From assembly GCF_002953735.1 (NCBI RefSeq), contig NZ_CP025536.1, positions 750,001 to 814,000 of the forward strand: a stretch of DNA of 64,000 bases, in the 5' to 3' direction. The first letter of the stretch is position 1, and every line of letters begins with the position of its first letter. Positions 8,235 through 17,133 of this stretch are shown piece by piece. Made by a program: the position numbers and the translations under genes. The stretch comes from Streptococcus pluranimalium. GTDB taxonomy: Bacteria; Bacillota; Bacilli; Lactobacillales; Streptococcaceae. The notes beneath the pieces were generated by a model. That model made no database searches and was not told the DNA's origin. It saw only the letters and a program-made list of their open reading frames with translations.

Positions 8235-9233
8235 AAGCAGGGCTACATCATGACGGTCAATGTTGCTTATGATTATAATACGGAGATGAGCATTGAGGAT
8301 CAGCTTAGAGTCATCAATCAAGAAGTGCGGACCTTCGGGAGTGGTATTTTCCAAAAGATGTGGGGGATTGATTACCAAACCGCTAAGAGGCAAAAGGATT
8401 CGGTAGGAGCTGAGAAGTTGCTGGGCATTGCCATGAAGTATAGTCGCATGCCACAAGGAGATTTAGATGGGACATCAGAGCAGACCCAAGCCATTTTGGC
8501 TAAGATGTCTGACAGCTTAGCTCTAGATGATACTTTCTAGGATGACTTTGCAGGAACGGTGCAATTGGCTTATCCTGACCCAATTAAGAAAAAGAAAGGG
8601 ATATATAAATCAAATGCAAAGGCATTAGGAACTCCCGGAGATAACGAGACACTTAAGAGACAAGTCCACCAATTCCGCTATGTTATTTCAGCCCAACAAG
8701 CTCAATGGGTACGAGATAATTATAAGAAAACTGCTATGACAGATGAAGAGACCTTGGCGGCTTATTTGGATGGTGGTCATAAATCCAATTATGATTTCGA
8801 TGATACTGCCCGTTTGCATAATAAAGTAACTGATAATAGCAATTATCCAGATGGTAAAAAACAGGTTAATTATAAAATTCTATCTAAAGATTTGCACACC
8901 GAATTTATCATCAGTGAGGATGGTAGCTTTGTCAATGAGATTGATCCAGAAAAGGATGCTTCAGAAAACCAAAACGGGGTCGTAAATAATTATGCGGATG
9001 ATGGTAATAAAGATGGTCATAATCGCTGGGATGTTAATACCCCTAAGCAGTATGATCCAAGATTTAGGAAGGATATTATTTATAATTATGGTAACAAATT
9101 TGAATCACCAAAGATGGAAGATTATAAGGATTCTAAGGACGAAATATTTGGATTTAAAAAGGGCGATGCTAGTCAGTCAACGTATGACAGAGAGCAAAAA
9201 AATGAATTTAAAGAGATGGTAGGCAAAGAATGA
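8235..9233 (+). pseudogene. toxin C-terminal half, second type (tip E), with in-frame TAG
   Basis: Homologous to the full toxin from about residue 262 (GYIATVNVAYD) to the end, but diverged. It keeps HQFRY, ARLHNK and H-T-E-F, which supports these as functional residues. The frame is broken by a TAG at 8538 within DDTF-stop-DDFAG, with no shift. There is no LXG domain. The long tail (DYKDSKDEIFGFKKGD) differs from the common tips. The stop overlaps the next gene (ATGA). Confidence 0.8.
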
Positions 9234-9826
9234 AAAAATATCTTGTTATTTGCATTGCACTATATACTTGCTTACTGGCAGCCTGTCAGACAAAGAAGTC
9301 TGAGGAGCCTGTCAATCCTGAACGATTAGAGACTGCTCAACTAGAGAAAGCACAGGCCGTAGAAATTGGGGTCACTTATAAACTTGGTGATGATTTCAAC
9401 GATTTGAATGCTTTTTATGTGAAATTGATTGATGATAAGCATTATGTTTATATGATTGATATTAGTCACGATTCGGAGAAAGAGATAGAGGAAAGAAGTG
9501 AAGATGGCTATGCTTTCTACCCTTATATCTATTTCACAGAAGGTGAGTATGCAAAAGAAGGGGAGTATTATCAATTAAAACCAGTGCAAACACAGAAAGT
9601 TGAGTTCAAAGATCCTAACCATGTCAAGAATAAGATAATTGCTTCCAAGAGACTATATGAAGGAAGTGAGGGGAGTCGAACCCTTAACATCATTCAAAAA
9701 GATGGGATTTATGAGGAAAATAGTCAAGAAAGGGATTTTGTTCTCTATAAAACTAACAGGAAACTTCCAAATTCTATGGATGAGTTCTTAGATCAGTACG
9801 AGTATCAACCAGAAGAATTAGATTGA
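9230..9826 (+). CDS. immunity lipoprotein 5, second family
   Basis: 198 residues with signal peptide and lipobox L-A-A-C. The mature part shows no BamE pattern. It shares overall layout and the end P-N-S-M-D-E-F-L-D-Q-Y-E-Y with the protein at 7593. Overlap with the diverged toxin half upstream pairs this family with the second toxin subtype. Its function is inferred only from position and lipoprotein nature. Confidence 0.65.
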   Translation: MKKYLVICIALYTCLLAACQTKKSEEPVNPERLETAQLEKAQAVEIGVTYKLGDDFNDLNAFYVKLIDDKHYVYMIDISHDSEKEIEERSEDGYAFYPYIYFTEGEYAKEGEYYQLKPVQTQKVEFKDPNHVKNKIIASKRLYEGSEGSRTLNIIQKDGIYEENSQERDFVLYKTNRKLPNSMDEFLDQYEYQPEELD

Positions 9827-9843
9827 TTTTATATCGATAACTG

Positions 9844-10765
9844 GCTAGGCGAATATTTTGATGATGCTCATACTGTTGGTTCTGCCCTCTTTAACAACAT
9901 GATGACCGTTGCTTATAAAGATACCAAAGAGGGTCAACAAAAGACCTTGGATATGATTTACAAGATACTTGGTGCTGAGGTTGACGATAATGATTTCCTA
10001 CAGATGACCAATATGAAAATCACTGACAGTGACAAAACAGGCGCCTACCAGTTTACGACGAATATGGATGACGCTCTTACTTTCGATGATACTTTCTCGA
10101 GCATTGTGCAAGATGTTTATCCTAAGGGGCTACCGATAGAAACTAAAGAAGGTAGTAAAACATTTCTTCGTGCACAAGAAACCCATCAATTCCGATATTA
10201 CATGGACAAAAAGAATAACGATGCTCTTAGGGCTACCTATCCTGATGAAGCTAATGACTTGGAACGTATCAAACGCTATAACGGAGACAATCCTAGCAGT
10301 AAGTTTACTGGTGAAAAAGCTCGTTTACATAATAAATATCAAGGGGAACCTGAAGATTACAAGAAACATATTGAGCAGTACGGGTAAAACTTTAAATATG
10401 TCACTCCGAGTGATAAGAAGGGCTTCCACTCTGAGTTTATCATCAATGATAAAAGCAAGCATTTAGTTAGTCAGTGGAATGCCTATGAATTTGATGAGAA
10501 TGGCAATGTTACCTCAGATTCCGAAAAATCCTACACCAAGGAAGAACAAATGTAGTTGGTTGACGGCAATAGTGTTAACTATGCGGAGAGCTCGGATGGA
10601 GATTACCACATCAAGGTGGACTCATATCCCGTTTCTATATATGATCCTGAAGTGAGGAAGGAAGTTAGAAAAGGGTGGAAGAGTCCATCTGATAATCAAA
10701 GAGACAAAGATTACTTTAATAAGACGTCTTCTGAAGAAAAGGCTAATGAGTTATTGGAAGGTTAA
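9844..10765 (+). pseudogene. toxin C-terminal half (tip F) with two nonsense codons
   Basis: Nearly identical to the full toxin from residue 285 or so (LGEYFDDAHTVG) to the end, but interrupted by TAA at 10385 (GGGGAAAAC to GGGTAAAAC) and TAG at 10553 (ATGCAG to ATGTAG). No indels are needed to align it. The tail after GWK is SPSDNQRDKDYFNK. This is the longest copy of the common type and could donate a C-terminus by recombination outside the stops. Confidence 0.85.
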
Positions 10766-10768
10766 GCT

Positions 10769-11281
10769 ATGAAATTTAAAATAATGAAGCTATTACTAAT
10801 AGTTTCTCTATCATTCTTTTTAGTTTCTTGTGGATTACTCAATAATTTTAAAACTCATAAAGATAGACGAGATAAACTATCTAGCGAACTAACAGTAACT
10901 AATATTCATGATAGAGTTGTCTTAGGCAAGACATCCCGTCAGGATATAAAAAAATTATTTGGTAAGCCTAAAGTAATTGAAAGAGATTCTGAGACTATGA
11001 AAACAATTTATGAAAAATGGATGCAGGACGAAACAGGCATTAATGTATTTTTAAGTGAAGGAACTGATTATTGGGAGACTGTACAATATGTGGACGATGG
11101 CTTTAGCTTTAGTTACGATGAATTTACTGTATGCTACCAATATCAATCAGATTCATTGGGAATAAAAGCCGTGTATTTCTTTTTTATAGATGATCGATTG
11201 GAGGGTTTTGTGTTGGATGATACCCTAAAAAACAAGGAGGCTGCTCAACGAGACCGTTATTTAAGAGACTGGATTGATTAA
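10769..11281 (+). CDS. immunity lipoprotein 6
   Basis: 170 residues, lipobox L-V-S-C. Linker with basic residues (HKDRRDKLSSE), then LTVTNIHDRVVLGKTSRQDI with the F-G-K-P turn. GTDYWETVQ block present. It is more diverged at the end (RDRYLRDWID instead of KDKYLRQILD), and the junction hairpin is missing after it. An IS element inserted a few bases downstream. Confidence 0.72.
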   Translation: MKFKIMKLLLIVSLSFFLVSCGLLNNFKTHKDRRDKLSSELTVTNIHDRVVLGKTSRQDIKKLFGKPKVIERDSETMKTIYEKWMQDETGINVFLSEGTDYWETVQYVDDGFSFSYDEFTVCYQYQSDSLGIKAVYFFFIDDRLEGFVLDDTLKNKEAAQRDRYLRDWID

Positions 11282-11296
11282 TCAAATATAGACTCT

Positions 11297-12258
11297 ACTC
11301 GTGGTGCTAGTTAAGTTTCAACAACAATAAAAAGCTCAAAAGGACTATACTGTAAGTGACAAAACAAACAGGAGGTAGTCCCAATGAGCCACTTACAGTA
11401 TACCGCTAAATCCCATCATTTACAATGAAATATCAAACAATTAGCTCAAATTAGTTCTCAATTTTATCGGACCTACTGCCCCGATTCGTTGAAGCATCGT
11501 CGCAATATCGGTTTAGCCAAATTTTCAGATGAGTCCCTTCTTGTGTTATCGCTACTTCAAGCTGAGTTAGGAATTACCTCTCAACGCCGTTTCACAGGCT
11601 TTGTCACCTTTTCTTTGGTCATAACTTACTAGAAAGAAGCCGCTTTAATAGACGAACAAAACAATTGATCTGGTTGGTTCAGCTCATTCGACAAGCCTTG
11701 AGTGGCGCAATCTCGCCAGATACTGTTGTGATTATGGACAAGCTTTCCATTGCCGCTTTGCCAACCTATTCGCAATCATAGCGCCAAGATTTTCAATGAT
11801 GTCGCTGATATTGGGTATAATGCCACTAAAAACCTTTGGCTCTATGGTTTTAAAGTCTATATGTTGGTCACTTTGTCGGGGTTTTATTCTCAACTATGTT
11901 GTGACACTACCCTCTGTTCGCGACATTAAAGTCGTTGATGAACTCCTAGAAGGCTGTAGGTAATCTGGAGTTCTTACCGATTTAGGCTACCTCAGTCAAG
12001 AGCTAAAAGATAGCTTAGAACAGAAAGGCTATCACTTATGGACACCATTACGTCAAAAGATGGTCGGTGCAGAACAACATAATCCCTGGCAGTTACTTGT
12101 CATGAGAAGAACGATTGAAACTCGCTTTTCTGAACTTTGTGCGCTATTTAATATTGAGCATACCTTGACTAGAAGCATTAGGGGTCTACAATTAAAAATT
12201 GAACAAATCATACTTGTTTATCATTTGAGATATTTTGAAATTAACTAGCACCACGGGT
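11297..12258 (+). mobile_element. IS982-family element, degenerate transposase
   Basis: About 962 bp bounded by 18-bp inverted repeats, ACTCGTGGTGCTAGTTAA and ACCCGTGGTGCTAGTTAA (one mismatch), with a flanking 7-bp direct repeat AGACTCT at 11290-11296 and 12259-12265. Inside, the start at 11384 (MSHLQYTAKSHHLQ) and later fragments such as RRNIGLAKFSDESLL and RRTIETRFSEL look like an IS982 DDE transposase. Stop codons and frameshifts break the frame repeatedly, and only 12060-12248 remains open. The element is dead but its ends are well preserved. Confidence 0.8.
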
Positions 12259-12348
12259 AGACTCTAGTTTTTACTAACTACCTGCTTATCTAGCGGGAGT
12301 AAATCGAGCGATGGGAATGATTCAGAGCGAACTCAGAGAGTTGAGTGC

Positions 12349-12615
12349 AAAGATCCTAATAAGGCTTACACCAAGGAAGAACAAATGCAGATGGTTGACA
12401 GTAATAGTGTTAACTATGCGGAGAGCTCTGGTAGAGGTGATTATCACACAGAGTATGACTCTGATCCCGTTTCTATATATGATCCTGAAGTGAGGAAGGA
12501 AGTTAGCGAGGATTGGAAGAGTCCAGTAACGGGTTATGATTATATAAATGATCCAAATTATTTCGATATGGAAAAATCCAAAAAAGATGCGGATGAAAAG
12601 TTGGAAGGAATTTAA
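12349..12615 (+). pseudogene. toxin 3' fragment (tip G)
   Basis: In-frame remnant from DPNKAYTKEEQMQMVD to the end, with tail SPVTGYDYINDPNYFDME. About 80 bp after the IS end the sequence resembles no other cassette, so the 5' side was probably lost near the insertion. No start signals. Confidence 0.75.
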
Positions 12616-12620
12616 AGTTT

Positions 12621-13112
12621 ATGATACAGAAAAAAATGTTTAATCTTCTAATCGGAATAGCTTTTCCTGTATTATTAAATGCGTGTACAGTCTTGAAGCA
12701 TGAGGACAGGGATTCTTCAAAATTAACTGTAACAGGAATTCACAGCACAGTTGTTGCGAAAAAGACTAGTGTCAAAGAATTAGAAGCCTTATATGGTGAG
12801 CCTGATACTGAGGAGGAAAACCCAAAAAAAGCTGTGGAACAATTTAATAGTATAAATAACGATGAAGGTAGTGTAAATGTTGTGTTGGAGGATAATACAG
12901 ACTATTGGGCAACATTACTTGTAGATCATACATCATCTATAAAAGGAAATAATCTTGATGGTTATTACGAGTATCAAAGTAAAGAATTAGCTGGTTTAAA
13001 AGTGTTCTTTTTTATAATTGACGATACTGTACGCTCTTATCGCTTTTCTGGTAATATCACGGATACTTCTGTCGCCCAAAAAGACAAGTACCTCCGTCAA
13101 ATTTTGGATTAG
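12621..13112 (+). CDS. immunity lipoprotein 7
   Basis: 163 residues, lipobox L-N-A-C. LTVTGIHSTVVAKKTSVKEL with the turn Y-G-E-P instead of F-G-x-P. NTDYWATLL block. It clusters with immunity 11 by shared features (VTGIH, GSINVVLEDN/GSVNVVLEDN, ELAGLKVFFF). It ends KDKYLRQILD, followed by the junction hairpin. Confidence 0.72.
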   Translation: MIQKKMFNLLIGIAFPVLLNACTVLKHEDRDSSKLTVTGIHSTVVAKKTSVKELEALYGEPDTEEENPKKAVEQFNSINNDEGSVNVVLEDNTDYWATLLVDHTSSIKGNNLDGYYEYQSKELAGLKVFFFIIDDTVRSYRFSGNITDTSVAQKDKYLRQILD

Positions 13113-13119
13113 AGCAGGT

Positions 13120-13144
13120 GGCTCTGTTGTTTATCTTCAGAGCC
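13120..13144 (+). repeat. junction hairpin repeat, copy 5
   Basis: Seven-base-pair version of the stem (GGCTCTG/CAGAGCC). The right arm leads through GATAACTATTTTTGATGATAGG into GTGGAAAAGGCTCG of the next tip, the same join as at copies 7 and 8. Confidence 0.75.
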
Positions 13145-13189
13145 TTCCACATTTATTTTTAGATAACTATTTTTGATGATAGGTTTATC

Positions 13190-13645
13190 GTGGAAAAGGC
13201 TCGCTTGCATAATAAATATCAAGGGGATTCAGAGGATTACAAGAAATATACTGAGCAGTACGGGGAAAACTTCAAATATGTCACTCCGAATAATAAGAAC
13301 GGCTTCCACTCTGAGTTTATCATCAATGATAAGACCAAGCATTTGGTTAGTCAGTGGAATGCCTATGAATTTGACGAGAACGGCAATGTTACCTCAGAAC
13401 CCGACAAAGCCTACACCAAGGAAGAACAAATGCAGTTGGTTGACGGCAATAGTGTTAACTATGCGGAGAGCTCTGGTAGAGGTGATTATCACACACAATA
13501 TGACTCTGATCCCGTTTCTATATATGATCCTGAAGTGAGGAAGGAAGTTAGAAAAGGATGGAAGAGTCCAAAAACAGATAATGAATTAGAAGACTACTAC
13601 GACATAGAGAATTCAGTTAAAGAAGCAAATAGTGAATTGGAGTAA
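13190..13645 (+). pseudogene. toxin 3' fragment (tip H)
   Basis: 151 codons from GTG-EKARLHNKYQ to the end, uninterrupted, with tail SPKTDNELEDYYDIEN. It has no LXG domain. Although GTG could start translation, there is no ribosome binding site in front, so it is read as a silent donor. It keeps HSEF and SQWNAYE (His of HAYE replaced by Asn). Confidence 0.75.
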
Positions 13646-13652
13646 AGTTTTT

Positions 13653-14126
13653 ATGAAATTACTAAAGATAATATTAGTTATTTTAGTGAGTATTACACTA
13701 ATGGGATGTCGAAAAGTTACAAAATCAGATAATTTAACTGTTACAAATATTCATAACAAAGTAATTAAGGATAAAACCACTAGTAAGGATTTGAAAGAAT
13801 TATTCGGCGAGCCTCTTAGGTACATTCATGATTCAGAAAAGACTAAGGAACTTTATGCTTACTGGTCTAATTATGAAGGAGGAGTAAACTATTCATTAGA
13901 GAATAATACAGATTACTGGGAGACAATACAAGATGCGATAAAAGGGAACAAATATAGTTACTCAGATTTTGATGGCTATTATGAGTATTCTGGAAAAAAT
14001 TTAGGAATTAAAAGCGTATACTTTATTATGATAAATGATAAAGTTTTTAGCTTTAAATTTAATGGCGATATTGTTGACGAATCCGTAGCCCAAAAAGACA
14101 AGTACCTCCGTCAAATTTTGGACTAG
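13653..14126 (+). CDS. immunity lipoprotein 8
   Basis: 157 residues from ATG 13653, chosen because GGAG lies 10 bases upstream and the signal peptide MKLLKIILVILVSITLMGC then starts correctly; the longer GTG start at 13632 lies inside tip H. Lipobox L-M-G-C. BamE-like TTSKDLKELFGEPLRY. A partial copy sits at 6921-7178. It ends KDKYLRQILD. Confidence 0.75.
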   Translation: MKLLKIILVILVSITLMGCRKVTKSDNLTVTNIHNKVIKDKTTSKDLKELFGEPLRYIHDSEKTKELYAYWSNYEGGVNYSLENNTDYWETIQDAIKGNKYSYSDFDGYYEYSGKNLGIKSVYFIMINDKVFSFKFNGDIVDESVAQKDKYLRQILD

Positions 14127-14133
14127 AGTAGGT

Positions 14134-14158
14134 GGCTCTGTTGTTTATCTTCAGAGCC
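14134..14158 (+). repeat. junction hairpin repeat, copy 6
   Basis: GGCTCTG/CAGAGCC stem. The right arm is cut short and fuses at once to the AAAGCCTACACCAAGG of tip I. Confidence 0.75.
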
Positions 14159-14166
14159 TTCCTCAC

Positions 14167-14415
14167 AAAGCCTACACCAAGGAAGAACCAATGCAGGTTG
14201 ACGGCAATAGTGTTAACTATGCGGAGAATTCGGATGGTAATTATCACACAGAGTATGACTCTGATCCTGTTTCTATATACGATCCTGAGGTGAGGAAGAA
14301 AGTTAGAAAAGGGTGGAAGGATCCTTTGACAGGTCGGCGAAATAAGAACGAGCTGAATTATTTTGATATCGATAACTCAGAAGAAAAAGCAAATAAAAAA
14401 TTAAAAGGACGATAA
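14167..14415 (+). pseudogene. toxin 3' fragment (tip I), same tail as the intact toxin
   Basis: Remnant from KAYTKEEPMQVDGNSVNYAE to the end. The tail DPLTGRRNKNELNYFDIDN is identical to that of the intact toxin at 2750-4534. A 3-bp deletion (QLVDG to QVDG) and HTEYDSD instead of HTKVDSD mark the upstream part as coming from a different copy. The stop overlaps the following immunity gene exactly as at 4534. Confidence 0.85.
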
Positions 14416-14900
14416 TGAGAATAAAAACTTTAAACCTTTTTTTGTTAGGAATTTTTTGTGTTTTTTTAATATCTTGTGCAAATCAAGAAAAACAGCGTAA
14501 ACTCACGGTCTCTAATATTGTAGAAAATGTGTATTTTACTAGAACTACGACAACGGAGCTTAAAAAAACATTCGGTGCTCCCCAAAAGGTAGTGAAACAT
14601 GCTGAAAAAGTAAATGATACTTATTTTAATATTCTCGGTGGTGACGTTACGGATGAGTTGAATTTATCAAAGACATATTCAAAGGATTCTAAAATTGATA
14701 TGGATAAGTACAATAAGCAATTTGATAACACTGAGGATAATCCCTTTGATAGCTATTATCAATACAGAGGAAATAATCTAGGCTTAAAATATGTTAGATT
14801 TTATATTGCTGATAAAGTTGTTTACGATATTGAATATGGCCCTGTAACTGATAAGTTAGTCGCCCAAAAAGACAAGTACCTTCGTCAAATTTTGGATTAG
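14415..14900 (+). CDS. immunity lipoprotein 9, duplicate of immunity 1
   Basis: 161 residues. It differs from the product of 4534-5019 at about six positions by eye (for example K to E in KHAEKV, S to L in ELNLSK, D-T to N-N in YRGNNLG). DNA around it is equally similar back into the toxin tail, so tip plus immunity moved as one unit. Lipobox L-I-S-C. Two copies could raise dosage or reflect replacement of the expressed tip from this store. Confidence 0.78.
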   Translation: MRIKTLNLFLLGIFCVFLISCANQEKQRKLTVSNIVENVYFTRTTTTELKKTFGAPQKVVKHAEKVNDTYFNILGGDVTDELNLSKTYSKDSKIDMDKYNKQFDNTEDNPFDSYYQYRGNNLGLKYVRFYIADKVVYDIEYGPVTDKLVAQKDKYLRQILD

Positions 14901-14907
14901 AGTGAGT

Positions 14908-14932
14908 GGCTCTGTTGTTTATCTTCAGAGCC
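14908..14932 (+). repeat. junction hairpin repeat, copy 7
   Basis: GGCTCTG/CAGAGCC stem followed by the complete right arm and GTGGAAAAGGCTCG of the next tip. Confidence 0.75.
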
Positions 14933-14977
14933 TTCCTCATTTATTTTTAGATAACTATTTTTGATGATACGTTTATC

Positions 14978-15424
14978 GTGGAAAAGGCTCGTTTGCATAA
15001 TAAATATCAAGGTGAGCGAAAGGACTATAAGAAACATATCAAAAAATACGGCGAGAACCATAAGTATGTCAGTTCAGGCGATGGTTTCCACTCAGAGTTT
15101 ATTGTGGACAAAGATGGTAACTTAGTTTCTCAGTGGCATGCTTACGAAATAGACGAGAACGGCAATGTCAATTCAGAACCCGACAAAGCCTACACCAAGG
15201 AGCAACAAATGCAGTTGGTTGATGGCACTAGTGTTAACTATGCGGAGAGATCGGATGGGGATTATCACACAGAGTATGACTCTGATCCCGTTTCTATATA
15301 TGATCCTGAAGTGAGGAAGGAAGTTAGAAAAGGGTGGAAGAGTCCAAGTACTCGATCTTCGGACAATGATTATTTCGATAGAGATGAATCTGAAAATCGG
15401 GCAAATGCGCTTTTGAAGGAGTAA
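14978..15424 (+). pseudogene. toxin 3' fragment (tip J)
   Basis: 148 codons from GTG-EKARLHNKYQGERKDY to the end, open throughout. The HSEF region reads FHSEFIVDKDGNLVSQW, so the upstream part also differs from other tips, and the tail is SPSTRSSDNDYFDRDE. No LXG domain and no ribosome binding site. Confidence 0.75.
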
Positions 15425-15427
15425 CAA

Positions 15428-15913
15428 ATGAATAAAAAGATAGTAAAATTGCTAATTATATTTTCAATAACTATTATCCTCAGCTCTTGTGAGCTGAAAA
15501 ATAATTTAGTTCAACTTAGTGATAAATTAACTGTGACACACATTCACGACACGATTGTATATGGTAAAACAACAAAAAAACAGTTATTAAAAATTTATGG
15601 TAATCCTGATGAGCAAACAACAGATCAAGATGTAATTTCTAAATTATATAACGAAGATAATGATATTGAGGATGGCACCATGGAAAAACTAGATGACAAT
15701 ACAAATTATTTTGAAACAGAAAAATATGTAAAAATTTCTTATAGTAAAGGCAATGAGTACGATGTCTGTTACACATATACTTCTAACAAGCTTGGGCTTG
15801 ATTATGTTCGTTTTTATATTAAGGATAATATAGTTAAAACCTCAATGTTTGGTGAAATAATTGACAAACAAGTTGCTAAACAAGACAAGTACCTCCGTCA
15901 AATTTTGGATTAG
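15428..15913 (+). CDS. immunity lipoprotein 10
   Basis: 161 residues, lipobox L-S-S-C, LTVTHIHDTIVYGKTTKKQL with the turn Y-G-N-P. The acidic mid-segment NEDNDIEDGTMEKLDDNTNY resembles immunity 2, so these two form a subgroup. RBS GGAG lies eight bases before ATG, within the end of tip J. It ends KDKYLRQILD. Confidence 0.72.
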   Translation: MNKKIVKLLIIFSITIILSSCELKNNLVQLSDKLTVTHIHDTIVYGKTTKKQLLKIYGNPDEQTTDQDVISKLYNEDNDIEDGTMEKLDDNTNYFETEKYVKISYSKGNEYDVCYTYTSNKLGLDYVRFYIKDNIVKTSMFGEIIDKQVAKQDKYLRQILD

Positions 15914-15920
15914 AGTGAGC

Positions 15921-15944
15921 GGCTCTGTTGTTTATCTTCAGAGC
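15921..15944 (+). repeat. junction hairpin repeat, copy 8
   Basis: GCTCTG/CAGAGC stem, right arm with CTTTTATTTTTAGATAAC, leading to a GTG that is out of frame with tip K because one G is missing. Confidence 0.75.
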
Positions 15945-15992
15945 TATCCTCTTTTATTTTTAGATAACTATTTTTAATGATAGGTTTATCGT

Positions 15993-16460
15993 GAAAAAGC
16001 CCGTCTACATAACAAATGTCAGGGTAATCCAGAGGACTATCCGAAACATATTGAGCAGTACGGAGAAAACTTCAAACATGTCTCTCCGAGTAATAAGAAC
16101 GGCTTCCACTCTGAGTTTATCATCAATGATAAGAGCAAGCATTTGGTTAGTCAGTGGAATGCCTATGAATTTGACGAGAACGGCAATGTTACCTCAGAAC
16201 CCGACAAAGCCTACACCAAGGAAGAACAAATGCAGTTGGTTGACGGCAATAGTGTTAACTATGCGGAGAGCTCTGGTAGAGGTGATTATCACACACAATA
16301 TGACTCTGATCCCGTTTCTATATATGATCCTGAAGTGAGGAAGGAAGTTAGAAAAGGGTGGAAGAGTCCAGTTACAGGTGCGGGTAAAGAGAGTGCTCCT
16401 CATTATTTCGATACTGACAGATCAGAAAAGAAAGCAAATGAAAGGTTGGAAAATGACTAA
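15993..16460 (+). pseudogene. toxin 3' fragment (tip K)
   Basis: In-frame from EKARLHNKCQGNPEDY to the end; the GTG used in tips H and J is put out of frame by loss of one G (GTGAAAAAG against GTGGAAAAG). Tail SPVTGAGKESAPHYFDTD. It overlaps the immunity gene start by 8 bp. Coding stays open for 155 codons despite no usable start, which suggests either recent loss or selection through recombination. Confidence 0.75.
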
Positions 16461-16962
16461 AAAGTTTAAAGACCGAAATTGGTTGATAATAATAGTGATA
16501 TGCTTGAACGTAGGTATATTTGGGGGGTGTATTGTGGTTAATAGATTAAACTTCTCAAATTCTGACTTAACCGTGACTGGAATTCATAATACTGTCATTG
16601 TAGGAAAGACATCAACCAAAGAGTTGCAGAATTTATATGGTCAGCCTGCTAAAGTTGAGACTAAATCTAAAAACGCTACTGACTTATTTGACAAAATCAA
16701 TAATTATGAAGGAAGTATCAATGTAGTCTTAGAAGATAATACAGATTATTGGGATACGGTGAAAGCTGATCATGATTCTGTTATCCTAAAGAAATGGAAT
16801 ATTGATGGTTATTATGAGTATAAGGGAGAAGACCTGGCAGGTATAAAAGTTTACTTTTTTATTTCGGAAGATAAAGTTCTCGCTTACATGTTTGACGGCC
16901 ATATCACAGATGAAAAGATTGCTAGGAAAGATAAATATCTCAGAGAAACTATAGGTGCTTAG
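16453..16962 (+). CDS. immunity lipoprotein 11
   Basis: 169 residues from ATG 16453; upstream in-frame starts lie inside tip K. Lipobox F-G-G-C is preceded by a longer basic N-region (MTKKFKDRNW). LTVTGIHNTVIVGKTSTKEL, Y-G-Q-P turn, NTDYWDTVK block. The tail has drifted (KDKYLRETIGA), and neither the shared 3' DNA nor the hairpin follows, as with immunity 6. Confidence 0.7.
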   Translation: MTKKFKDRNWLIIIVICLNVGIFGGCIVVNRLNFSNSDLTVTGIHNTVIVGKTSTKELQNLYGQPAKVETKSKNATDLFDKINNYEGSINVVLEDNTDYWDTVKADHDSVILKKWNIDGYYEYKGEDLAGIKVYFFISEDKVLAYMFDGHITDEKIARKDKYLRETIGA

Positions 16963-16985
16963 AGTTCAGGTTCCCCCAAAATTTA

Positions 16986-17129
16986 TCTGATCCAGTTTCA
17001 AAGTACGATCCTGAGGTTAGAAAAAAACTTGGGAAGGATTGGAAGAGTCCAAGAACTAATAGAATGTATAAAGATTATTTTGATATAAAAAATTCTGAAG
17101 AGAATGCAAATGAAATAATAGGAGATTGA
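16986..17129 (+). pseudogene. toxin 3' fragment (tip L), very short
   Basis: 48 codons: SDPVSKYDPEVRKKLGKDWK then tail SPRTNRMYKDYFDIKN. Only the last segment of the toxin remains. It is joined to a stretch after immunity 11 with no repeat between them. It ends four bases before the next immunity gene. Confidence 0.75.
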
Positions 17130-17133
17130 TTAG

